From Desulfobacca sp. (GTDB taxonomy: Bacteria; Desulfobacterota; Desulfobaccia; Desulfobaccales; Desulfobaccaceae): a DNA stretch of 45,609 nucleotides. The stretch lies in assembly GCA_028695935.1 (NCBI GenBank), contig JAQVHY010000006.1, positions 1 to 45,609 of the forward strand. The letters are read 5' to 3'. The number at the start of each line of letters is the position of its first letter. Position 1 is the stretch's first letter. The notes beneath the pieces were generated by a model. That model did not search any database, had not been told where the DNA came from, and saw only the letters and a program-made list of their open reading frames with translations. The translations under genes and the position numbers were made by a program. Shown piece after piece: positions 9,338 to 17,430 of the stretch.

Positions 9338-10726
9338 CTGGCCTTCTTTTTCCCCGGGCAGTCGGACCCGGTACATTCCTGTTGCTTTGTCTAATTGCAC
9401 TTTGGCCAGGTGATAATCATAAAGCGCCATGAGATAATCGCCCCGGAATTGCCCGTAACGTTCAAAGGCTTGGAAAATGTTATCCATTTTACCGATACCC
9501 ATGTCAAAGTTGCTGAGCTCGGTGACCAACCAGCGCCGGGCGTTAACGTAAGCCCGGTCTAGCCCCAGGGTTTTCTTATAACTTTCTTTGACCTTGCCAT
9601 AAGCCTGAGCCACTTCCACCGGAATACCCATCAGGGCCGTGCCTTGCATATTCTGTAGTTGATGTAATTCGGCCTGAGCCTGGCCGATCTTGGCCTTGGT
9701 AATCCCAAAATCCAGATGCATATGCATGCCCAGATAGGGAAAGGCATAGCTGGTATTGAAGTAATCCTCCGAATAGGGGTTGTGCCAGGTTTGCCGCCCT
9801 GGTGCCCCGGCATAGGCTCCTTTGAGACCTAAGAACAGCGATGGCCAGCGATCGGCCTTAGCAGCTTCGACGAGCAGTTTGCGGGCCTCCAGGCCTTCTT
9901 TCAGTTGGGCAAACTCAGGTCTCAGGTCTAAGGCTTTTTCAACATACTGCTCTACTGCTGCAGGCGGAGCCGAAGGTTGGGGTAGCTCCAGGGGTACTTT
10001 AAAGTCCTGGTTGGGACCATAGTCGATTAAGGCCTTGATGGCCTTATAGGCGACCTTGGCACCCTCCTCGGCTTCGGCGGCGAACTTGTCAACCGACCCT
10101 TCATACATGTCTAGACGGTACCGGTCACTTTCTTGGACCGCGGGCGAACCCAGGCGCAACAAACGATCAATCCGTTCCCGGATATCGGAAAGATAGACCC
10201 GGGCATCTTTGACTTCCCCCACACCCTGCTGAGCCAGGATCAGACCATAATAGGCCCGGGACAGATCCCAAATGACATCCCCCTTTTTCTCTTCGACCTG
10301 GGCCTCTTTGACCTTGATGTTGTGAGACGCGGCTTTTTTGCGGTGGGCGATTTTACCGAAAGTGTAAAGCGGTTGGAAAACATGGGCATCTATGCGGCCA
10401 AACCAGCTCACCCCATGGATGCGGTTACTGGGGTCAGGGAAATAGATAGAGCTACCCCGTACTTCCGGTCGCCGTGTATTGGGGGCCACCCCGGTGATGG
10501 CCACCGCCTCAATCTGTGGATAATAATGACTCTTAGCCTGTTCATGTTGCTGCTTGGCCGCATCCACTTCACTTTTGCTAGCTTTGACCTGAGGGCTGAA
10601 TTCTAGTGCCATCTTTACCAATTCCGGCAATTCGAGCACCGGAACCTCGGCAGCTAACAGCCCCGCTGGCGCAACTAGGATGGCCAAGCATACCATCACT
10701 CCCCCTAATCGAACCCAACTACTCAT
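9329..10726 (-). CDS. TolC family outer membrane efflux protein
   Basis: Signal peptide, duplicated helical TolC/OEP-like sequence (LPELVKMALEFSPQVKASKSEVDAAKQQHEQAKSHYYPQIEAVA). Confidence 0.85.
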   Translation of the reverse strand: MSSWVRLGGVMVCLAILVAPAGLLAAEVPVLELPELVKMALEFSPQVKASKSEVDAAKQQHEQAKSHYYPQIEAVAITGVAPNTRRPEVRGSSIYFPDPSNRIHGVSWFGRIDAHVFQPLYTFGKIAHRKKAASHNIKVKEAQVEEKKGDVIWDLSRAYYGLILAQQGVGEVKDARVYLSDIRERIDRLLRLGSPAVQESDRYRLDMYEGSVDKFAAEAEEGAKVAYKAIKALIDYGPNQDFKVPLELPQPSAPPAAVEQYVEKALDLRPEFAQLKEGLEARKLLVEAAKADRWPSLFLGLKGAYAGAPGRQTWHNPYSEDYFNTSYAFPYLGMHMHLDFGITKAKIGQAQAELHQLQNMQGTALMGIPVEVAQAYGKVKESYKKTLGLDRAYVNARRWLVTELSNFDMGIGKMDNIFQAFERYGQFRGDYLMALYDYHLAKVQLDKATGMYRVRLPGEKEGQSQ

Positions 10727-10913
10727 TTTCTCCTCCCTATCACTGGATCTTTATACCAGTGTGCTTGTTCCCGTAAACCAGGCGGCTCAGGATTACTACT
10801 AACTACTGAGCAAGCACGGTTCACCCCTTATATTTAAAGAACCAAATTTATGGGCCGCTTGGGCTTATTAATTGGGTTCCTTTAGCCATTTTACTCCTTA
10901 TCTCAATATTTAG

Positions 10914-11504
10914 TCAATCTTCTTTGCTGACCACCGTAACATGATTGGTGGACCGCTCCACATAGGGCCAGCTCAGGTGGAGGCTGGCGCGGCTCAGCAC
11001 CCATAACTCAGGAATGATTTCCGAGACCAATTTGCCACCGACAAATACCCGCACTACTGAACTTTCGGAAACCACCACCGCGATGGCTTCGGTTTCTTTG
11101 GTGATGGAGGCCGCGGCCATGTGGCGAGACCCTAACCCTAGGGGCAAATCAATGCCCACCGATGAAGAATTAAGGTATCGGCAGGCCGAGACCGCGACGC
11201 CTTCCCCATTAACCACAAACGCGCCGTCTAATTGCGCCAACTCCTTGATGGTCTCACGCATATTAGGATTGTCAATCCGTTTCACCTCGTCCGGATGTCC
11301 AAACAAGGGATCCAATATCAGACATTTGGATTGGGCCAGCACCGCGTCTGAATCATAGATGATAAACAAGGTGCCGATTTTCCTACCCTCGCGGCCTTCA
11401 CGGGCCAATTCCACCGCCAGGGTGATGACATGTTCCAGCACCTCGCGCTCAACACCCTGTTTTCTGGCGCAAATCTCGTCAAATAGATGGGTATCAGGAA
11501 ACAC
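10914..11504 (-). CDS. Stand-alone DisA_N (DAC) domain diadenylate cyclase
   Basis: DAC motifs LDGAFVVNGEGVAVSACRYL and GLGSRHMAAASITKETEAIAVVVSES; no TM segments and no DisA linker/HhH domains. Confidence 0.85.
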   Translation of the reverse strand: MFPDTHLFDEICARKQGVEREVLEHVITLAVELAREGREGRKIGTLFIIYDSDAVLAQSKCLILDPLFGHPDEVKRIDNPNMRETIKELAQLDGAFVVNGEGVAVSACRYLNSSSVGIDLPLGLGSRHMAAASITKETEAIAVVVSESSVVRVFVGGKLVSEIIPELWVLSRASLHLSWPYVERSTNHVTVVSKED

Positions 11505-12059
11505 CGTTCGTTCTCTGAACTATGAAAGTTTTATGGCGCCGCGCTACTCCTTATTAATCGGGAAGATGCACCGATAACCTGAAATATAAGTTAAATTACC
11601 AAATAAAAATTTTTTTTTCAATTGAATAGTAGTATTGTCCTGACTTTCGCAGACCTTCTCTAAGGCACGGACGGCAGGCCGGGGCGGAAATTGTGGATAA
11701 CCTCCCGGTTGGTCCCCGAAGTCAAGTTTTCTTTATTGTATTATGTAGCTTGTCTTGATATTTTAATTCAATGAATGACGAGGGCCAGATTGCCAATCCC
11801 GTGGTGCGCTCCTGTAAAGCGATTAGCTGGATATCCTGCCGGTGTGAGGTAGAACCAAGGCATTAATGGTCAGCGCGGCAATTAAGCGCAGGGCCGTTTT
11901 TTTAATTAATGTTAAGTTTGCTCCACGACCGATAAATGTTCAGGATCTTGCCGAGCTTAAGGATGGCAGCCAGTTGCCGGAGACGCGTCAACTTAATAAC
12001 CTCGCATCTCTCACTCCCAATCGGGTCTTTATTGTTAAGGCTGATTCCGGAGTACGACC

Positions 12060-13079
12060 ATGATCATTACCCAAACCCCCTTACGCATCAGCTTCGTGGG
12101 CGGCTTTACCGACTTTCGGGATTTCTGGAGCCAGGAAGAGGGCGCGGTCCTATGCACCGCGATTGACAAATTCATTTATGTCATCGTCAATAAACGTTTT
12201 GATGATCAGATTGTCCTGAACTACTCGCAACGGGAAGTAGTCCAGCGGCTGGACGATATTCAGCATGGCCTGATTCGGGAAGCGCTGCGCCTCACCGGCC
12301 TGGAGCACGGCGTCGAAGTGGTCACCTTGGCCGATGTTCCTACTGAGGGCTGCGGGTTAGGGTCCTCCAGCAGTGTTACGGTGGGGCTGTTAAATGCCTT
12401 CCATAATTTTTTAGGCCGTGCGGTAACTCCGGCTCAATTGGCCTGCGAGGCCTGTCAGATCGAAATAGACATCTTGAAAAAGCCCATCGGCATCCAGGAC
12501 CAATATATTGCCGCCTATGGCGATTTATGTACCTTCCGCTTCCGGACCGATGGCCGCGTCGAACCAGAACGGCTTGACCTGCCCTGGTCTCGAAAACGTT
12601 GCCTGGAAAAACACCTCTATCTTTTTTATTTGGGCAATACCCGCCAGGCAGATCCGATTTTAGCGAAAATTACCGCCAATATCGGCGCCCGCCGGCCGGA
12701 CCTGAGGGCTATCCGGGATCAAGTCTGGAAAATGCGGGATTTATTGCTCCAAGGAAAGCTGGATGATTTTGGCCGGGCGCTGCACCAGGGCTGGTTGGCC
12801 AAACGGGCGCTCAGCGCGGCTATTTCCAACCGCCAGATCGATCGAATTTACCAGCAAGCTCGGGAGGCTGGAGCTATCGGAGGTAAGGTCAGCGGCGCGG
12901 GTGGGGGCGGCTTTATCCTGCTTTATTGTTCGCCTTCCCAAATTAATCGGGTTCGAGAACGGCTTGCGCATCTGCGAGAATTGCCCTTTCAATTCGAACC
13001 CCAAGGCTCCCGAGTAATCTTTAATCAACCACCGACACGCCATAGAAATATCGAAATGGTCGGTAATTTCTGGCGTTGA
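12060..13079 (+). CDS. GHMP kinase, probable D-glycero-D-manno-heptose-7-phosphate kinase-like
   Basis: TPLRISFVGGFTDF N-terminus, GHMP motif GCGLGSSSSVTVGLLNA, C-terminal GGKVSGAGGGGFILLY. Confidence 0.85.
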   Translation: MIITQTPLRISFVGGFTDFRDFWSQEEGAVLCTAIDKFIYVIVNKRFDDQIVLNYSQREVVQRLDDIQHGLIREALRLTGLEHGVEVVTLADVPTEGCGLGSSSSVTVGLLNAFHNFLGRAVTPAQLACEACQIEIDILKKPIGIQDQYIAAYGDLCTFRFRTDGRVEPERLDLPWSRKRCLEKHLYLFYLGNTRQADPILAKITANIGARRPDLRAIRDQVWKMRDLLLQGKLDDFGRALHQGWLAKRALSAAISNRQIDRIYQQAREAGAIGGKVSGAGGGGFILLYCSPSQINRVRERLAHLRELPFQFEPQGSRVIFNQPPTRHRNIEMVGNFWR

Positions 13080-13289
13080 AAATCTATCCCAGATTATTGC
13101 CTCCGGATACCGGTGAGGCCTGTCGGTGTCAAGCTCATCCGTTATGGGAAAATTTGCCCTGCTAAGCAGTAAAAAAGTTCATCGTTGCCTTAGTCTTCGA
13201 ACCGGCCAGGAATGTTTTAACCGGGCTTGGCTGAATCTGGTCAGTAGCCTGGGTTATAAGGATATCTTAATACTTTACCTCAAAGTCTT

Positions 13290-14597
13290 TTACCAACCCA
13301 GATATTTCCGCACCCGTGGCGGCGCCTTAGCCTGCAGCCAGGTCTTAATTTCGGCCATGCCCGCTTCCAGCACCCGCAGTTTTGAGTCAAGCTCTTCCGA
13401 CAGCGGGCCGGTGCGCCACAGGAGGGACGGGGTCGGACCGGTGGCTTCCCAGGTCCGCAGGGCGAAAAGCAGGCTGCGGAGGTCAGCGCCTCGGACCCGA
13501 TTGGTTAACAGCCGGTCATCGGCCAAGGCGTCATAAAGATAATCCTGGCCCTGATCGGTGCCGATCTGATGCAGCGCGGCCCGGCGCAGCAGACAGGGAA
13601 AACAATAGCCGCAATTGCCCTGAGTTTGGCGGTGCCAGCGGGCGACCACCGGATGAGAGCAGGACAGGGTGTGAGGCAGCAAGACGCGCAACAGTTCCTG
13701 GCTTCGACTGGAAGCCAGCATTTCGCCTTTGGTCTGCCCCTGGTAGGGGTTGACCAGGGGGTGGAGAATCTTTATCTGGCGAAACAGGTCTTGCAAATTT
13801 TGAATGACATAAGGATGGGTGGTGCGGGTGCTGTAGCTGCCCAAACGGTTCAGGGTGAGCGGCGGGTTGAGGCTGATAAAACCGTTTTCCGGGACCAGAA
13901 GCGGCAGCCTCGGCTTAAAGGCCCCGGCCACCGCCAGTCCCAGGGCGATAAACAGCAGGGAGCGGCTCCGGAGGCTTAATTCCGGGGCCTCCAGTTGCAC
14001 CCGTAGGCCTAGATGGTGGACGCGCTCTGCCCCGTAATGTTGGGTCAGGGCCGCGGCCAGATTTTTTTGATACCCGGCCAGTTGTCCGAAATCATAGTGA
14101 CTGACCAATATCAGCCGGTAACCAGCCTCCAGGAAATCGAGGGCCCCGACCAGCGAATCAACCCCGCCGGAAAACAGGCAGACCAGATCCGGTTGCCAAG
14201 CTAAGTGCCACTCCGCCTGGAAGCCTAAGTCAGGGTTTAGTGGTCGGGGCACCAGTTGCCAGCGGTCCCCGGTGAGGAACTCCAAAGCCGGGGTCAGATC
14301 GGTCAGCGGTGCCATCCAGGCCGGACTTACCGGGACTTCCAGAACCAGCTCCCGGGTCCAGGCGTCCGCGGCAGTGGACCGGAGCACCAGCTTGTCCGCG
14401 GCCCAGACGCCGATCGCGAATAGCAGCAATGATTGATATTCCGGGCCGGGAAGCTGGGGGCTGGCCCACAGATGCTGCAGATTATGGTGCACCGTGAAGC
14501 CGGCAGTCGAGGGCCACAGGCTGAGATCAGCCGCATATTTCTCGGGGGTGTAAGGGGTTTCCTGGGGATGACCCCGGACAAAAATTCTAGCCGCCAT
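13290..14597 (-). CDS. qatC: QueC-like PP-loop ATPase / 7-cyano-7-deazaguanine-synthase-like protein (QatC-like)
   Basis: PP-loop FSGGVDSLVGALDF; C-terminal zinc motif C-(SHPVV...)-GNCGYCFPCLLRRAAL; ~140-residue N-terminal extension absent from housekeeping QueC; overlaps the upstream QatB-like gene by 11 nt. Confidence 0.75.
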   Translation of the reverse strand: MAARIFVRGHPQETPYTPEKYAADLSLWPSTAGFTVHHNLQHLWASPQLPGPEYQSLLLFAIGVWAADKLVLRSTAADAWTRELVLEVPVSPAWMAPLTDLTPALEFLTGDRWQLVPRPLNPDLGFQAEWHLAWQPDLVCLFSGGVDSLVGALDFLEAGYRLILVSHYDFGQLAGYQKNLAAALTQHYGAERVHHLGLRVQLEAPELSLRSRSLLFIALGLAVAGAFKPRLPLLVPENGFISLNPPLTLNRLGSYSTRTTHPYVIQNLQDLFRQIKILHPLVNPYQGQTKGEMLASSRSQELLRVLLPHTLSCSHPVVARWHRQTQGNCGYCFPCLLRRAALHQIGTDQGQDYLYDALADDRLLTNRVRGADLRSLLFALRTWEATGPTPSLLWRTGPLSEELDSKLRVLEAGMAEIKTWLQAKAPPRVRKYLGW

Positions 14598-15330
14598 ATG
14601 TCGCTGTCAGACCGCGCAACAGTTGCTGAAGTTGTCCGTCGAGCCAGGCCATGGTTTGGGGGGCGGTCCAGGCCAGGTCAAAAGGCTCGGTCCCGGCGGG
14701 GTCGAGAAATATTTGCGCCTTAATAAAATTGCGGAGTTCTTGCAGACGCTGCATCCCGGTCCGGGTATCCTCGACCTGGGCCTCCACCGCCTCTCCCAGG
14801 TCAGCGGCCAGTTTTTGGAACACGGCGGTTGCTAAGAAATTTTTTAACTGGTCAGCAATGGCAGCCGGGGCACCGTTGCCCGGACCGCGGTCCGCCCAAC
14901 CGTAATAATCTTCAGTACTTCCGGCTAATTCGTCTGCCAGGACATCGATCAGCGCCGAACGGGCTACGGCTGCCTCCAATAAGGCCCCGGGGCCAGCTAA
15001 TCTATCGATCAGGGCCGGAAGCCAGGTTTGCGGCGGACGGCCGATGTGGTTTTCCAGGCCCAGGTCCTTGAGGGTCTGAGCCAGCCCCTGCCGGGCTAGC
15101 TGTTGATAAAAGGCGGCCAGATTATGCGCGACTTGCTGAATATGATAAAAATGTCCGGTAGCCGCCTGGGTTTCAGGTATGCTATCGGCTAAGGCCATGG
15201 CATAGCGGGCCGCGACCTCGGCGACCGCCACCTGACCGGTGTTGTGGGGGGAGCTGAACCTGGCCATAGAGGCCTTGGCCTGGCGCCAGAACTTTCCGGT
15301 CGGGGCCTTACGGCCCGCGGATGTGCCCAT
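14587..15330 (-). CDS. qatB: QatB-like protein (Qat anti-phage system associated)
   Basis: N-terminus MGTSAGRKAPTGKFWRQAK resembles the MGTS start of QatB proteins; ATG at 15330 has GGAG 7 nt upstream, better than the tool's TTG at 15351. Overlaps qatC-like gene. Confidence 0.6.
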   Translation of the reverse strand: MGTSAGRKAPTGKFWRQAKASMARFSSPHNTGQVAVAEVAARYAMALADSIPETQAATGHFYHIQQVAHNLAAFYQQLARQGLAQTLKDLGLENHIGRPPQTWLPALIDRLAGPGALLEAAVARSALIDVLADELAGSTEDYYGWADRGPGNGAPAAIADQLKNFLATAVFQKLAADLGEAVEAQVEDTRTGMQRLQELRNFIKAQIFLDPAGTEPFDLAWTAPQTMAWLDGQLQQLLRGLTATYGG

Positions 15331-15357
15331 TTCTTTTCTCCATTGATTCAAATACTT

Positions 15358-15435
15358 ATCTCACGCCAAGCCGCCAAGGCGCAAAATCCTTAGGTAAAAA
15401 TTGCAACTTGGCGCCTTTGCGTCTTGGCGAGAGAT
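15358..15435. repeat. Palindromic dispersed element, copy 1 (CGCCAAGRCGCCAAGGCGCAAAG family)
   Basis: ATCTCACGCCAAGCCGCCAAGGCGCAAAAT ... ACTTGGCGCCTTTGCGTCTTGGCGAGAGAT imperfect ~30-bp inverted repeat; related copy at 39037-39116. Confidence 0.8.
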
Positions 15436-15437
15436 CT

Positions 15438-16784
15438 TCATACCCCTTCCCCGGCAGCCAAATTTTTGAGGCGGCTGTAACGTGGCCAGGAAAATTCCGG
15501 CCAGCACGGGAAAATCGAATTGTTATGAAACAGCGGTTCCGACTCCAGATCATAGCGCGAGACTTTGAGGGCTTCCGACCACAAAGCAGTATGCGGAATC
15601 GGAGAATATTGGGCCAGGACCGGGGTGGCGCCCAAGGCCCGCACCTGCCGGATGGCCTCGACGATCGCCGCATCCTCCTGGTGGGGCAGACCGATGAGCA
15701 GATAGACCCCGAGTTCGTCCGCCCGAAAACCCGCTTCCTGAAGCGCGGCCAGGGCCTGTTCCAAATCACCGGCCTGGACCTTGCTATCCAAGCGTTTGGG
15801 GCCCAGGGCGGTAGTTTCCAGACCCAGGCGCAAAGTGGCAAAATTGGCCTTTTTCAGCCACTCGGCCACCAACGGGGTGATCAGCTTCAGGTGCAGGCCG
15901 TTGGGGGTATGAAACCTTAAATTTAATCCCCGACTTAACACCCCTTCGAGGATGGGCAATAAGTGCGATTCGGCATTGATTAACAAGGCATCGTCATATA
16001 AGGCGACTTCATTTGATCTCAAACGAGCCTGCCAATAGGTTAGCTCCTCGACCACCGCGGCCGGGCGGCGTTGCTGAAATTTAGGTTGCAGCAGTTTGGA
16101 GGCGCAATAGGCACAGTCTAGGGGACAGCCGCGGGAGGTGAGTAGGGGGATCAGACCGCGTTCGCTAAGCAGGTGCAGAGCCGGGTAGGGGAGGGCATCC
16201 AGGTCGTCCAGAACCGGCGGCACAGGGCGATTCCAGCCAGTCAATTCCGCGAGCAGGGGCAGAATCTCCGGTTCCCCGGGGCCGGTCCGCACCAGGTCGG
16301 CGCCGCTGTAACGCCGGGCATGTTCCGGGCATAAAGTGGCGTAGATGCCTCCCAGCACCACCGGCACGCCGGGGAAATGGTCCCGAACCAGCCTGATGAC
16401 CGCCTGTACGCCAGGATACCAGTAGGTCATCAGAGAAGTCACCAGCACCGCCGCGGGCCGGGGAGTGCCATGTAGCTTTTCTCGAAATGCTGCTTCGCTG
16501 ATCCCATAACGGCCATAGCGGCGGGGGATGCCTCGCAGAGGATTGGGCGTTGGCAATGGTTCTTTATGATAGCGTCCGGTGACGGAATGGTCTTTCGACG
16601 GCAAGTCTTTGACGATATTCCGGTCTAAGGATCGTTCTAAACAATCAATAAATCTTACCGCGTAGCCCTGTGCCAACAGCCTCCCAGCCAGGTATAATAA
16701 TCCCAGCGGCCGAGCAAAAAAGTCGTGAGCGGCAAAATCGTAAATCCAAGGGTTGATCAACAGGATAGTGGGCGGGTGGTTCAC
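15438..16784 (-). CDS. B12-binding domain radical SAM protein
   Basis: Radical SAM motif TSRGCPLDCAYCASKLLQP (CxxxCxxC), N-terminal cobalamin-binding-like region (VLLINPWIYDFAAHDFFARPLGLLYLAGRLLAQG; VVLGGIYATLCPE). Confidence 0.85.
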   Translation of the reverse strand: MNHPPTILLINPWIYDFAAHDFFARPLGLLYLAGRLLAQGYAVRFIDCLERSLDRNIVKDLPSKDHSVTGRYHKEPLPTPNPLRGIPRRYGRYGISEAAFREKLHGTPRPAAVLVTSLMTYWYPGVQAVIRLVRDHFPGVPVVLGGIYATLCPEHARRYSGADLVRTGPGEPEILPLLAELTGWNRPVPPVLDDLDALPYPALHLLSERGLIPLLTSRGCPLDCAYCASKLLQPKFQQRRPAAVVEELTYWQARLRSNEVALYDDALLINAESHLLPILEGVLSRGLNLRFHTPNGLHLKLITPLVAEWLKKANFATLRLGLETTALGPKRLDSKVQAGDLEQALAALQEAGFRADELGVYLLIGLPHQEDAAIVEAIRQVRALGATPVLAQYSPIPHTALWSEALKVSRYDLESEPLFHNNSIFPCWPEFSWPRYSRLKNLAAGEGV

Positions 16785-16785
16785 C

Positions 16786-17274
16786 TTATCTTAAGGCCCG
16801 ATTCACCTCGAATTGCCTACTGGCCAGATGGACAGGCTGGTGCTGTTCAAGAATAACCGGAGCCTGGCCATACCGGCGACCACGGCCCCGCCTCAGCTCT
16901 TCAACATCCGGAGTCACCAGCAGGGAAAAACTTATGAAAATCAGGCAAATCACGACAAATGCCAGGGTAATAACTGCTCTGGTGCTGCCCTTGCCGATGA
17001 GACTTCTAAATAAACTCAGAATCATCTGCCAGTGTAAAATGATATGGATGACCAGTAAGGTGAGTAAAGTCAGGGCCAGGTAGAGATGGATGGACCCCCA
17101 TTCATGGCGGTCCAGGCCCAGCCAGAAAAGGTCAACGTTACGGCCATATACCTCCCACCTCTGCTCGCCCGGGATGAGGACATATTTTATCAGAAAGCCG
17201 ATCCCGGCGATGGCGCACATAATCACAAACATCAGAGCATCAATAACAAAATTAACCTTGGCTTTAGTCCACAT
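16786..17274 (-). CDS. DUF4405-like membrane protein
   Basis: TM segments with conserved His (HEWGSIHLYLALTLLTLLVIHIILHWQMI), typical of DUF4405/cytochrome b561-like small membrane proteins. Confidence 0.65.
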   Translation of the reverse strand: MWTKAKVNFVIDALMFVIMCAIAGIGFLIKYVLIPGEQRWEVYGRNVDLFWLGLDRHEWGSIHLYLALTLLTLLVIHIILHWQMILSLFRSLIGKGSTRAVITLAFVVICLIFISFSLLVTPDVEELRRGRGRRYGQAPVILEQHQPVHLASRQFEVNRALR

Positions 17275-17385
17275 ATTCTTTCTACCTTCCGAACAAATTT
17301 AGCACCCGACAAATTAGCAAACCGATGCATCTAAACCAAACTTAAGTTAGCGCAGGAATTGCTGATCGTCAAGGTGATTAAAAAA

Positions 17386-17414
17386 TTGACAATCCTGCCT
17401 AAGCGGTATATAGG
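17386..17414 (+). promoter_or_regulatory. Sigma70-like promoter of polA with overlapping inverted repeat
   Basis: TTGACA (17386-17391), 17-nt spacer, TATAGG (17409-17414); inverted repeat CTGCCTA(17395-17401)/TAGGCAG(17411-17417). Confidence 0.45.
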
Positions 17415-17430
17415 CAGATTGGAGGTTCAA

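Noticed and set aside
11866-12063. 65-aa ORF upstream of the GHMP kinase gene
   Set aside because: No family recognised and no strong RBS; overlaps the kinase start. Left as uncertain.
13126-13979. Several + strand ORFs (13126-13536, 13382-13753, 13569-13979)
   Set aside because: Antisense to the QueC-like gene; low-complexity Arg/Gly/Pro translation.
13290-14597. Reading the QueC-like gene as ordinary housekeeping queC
   Set aside because: It has a long N-terminal extension and overlaps a QatB-like gene; housekeeping QueC is ~220-240 aa. Not fully excluded without a search.
15321-15920. 199-aa + strand ORF
   Set aside because: Antisense to the radical SAM gene and runs through the palindromic element.
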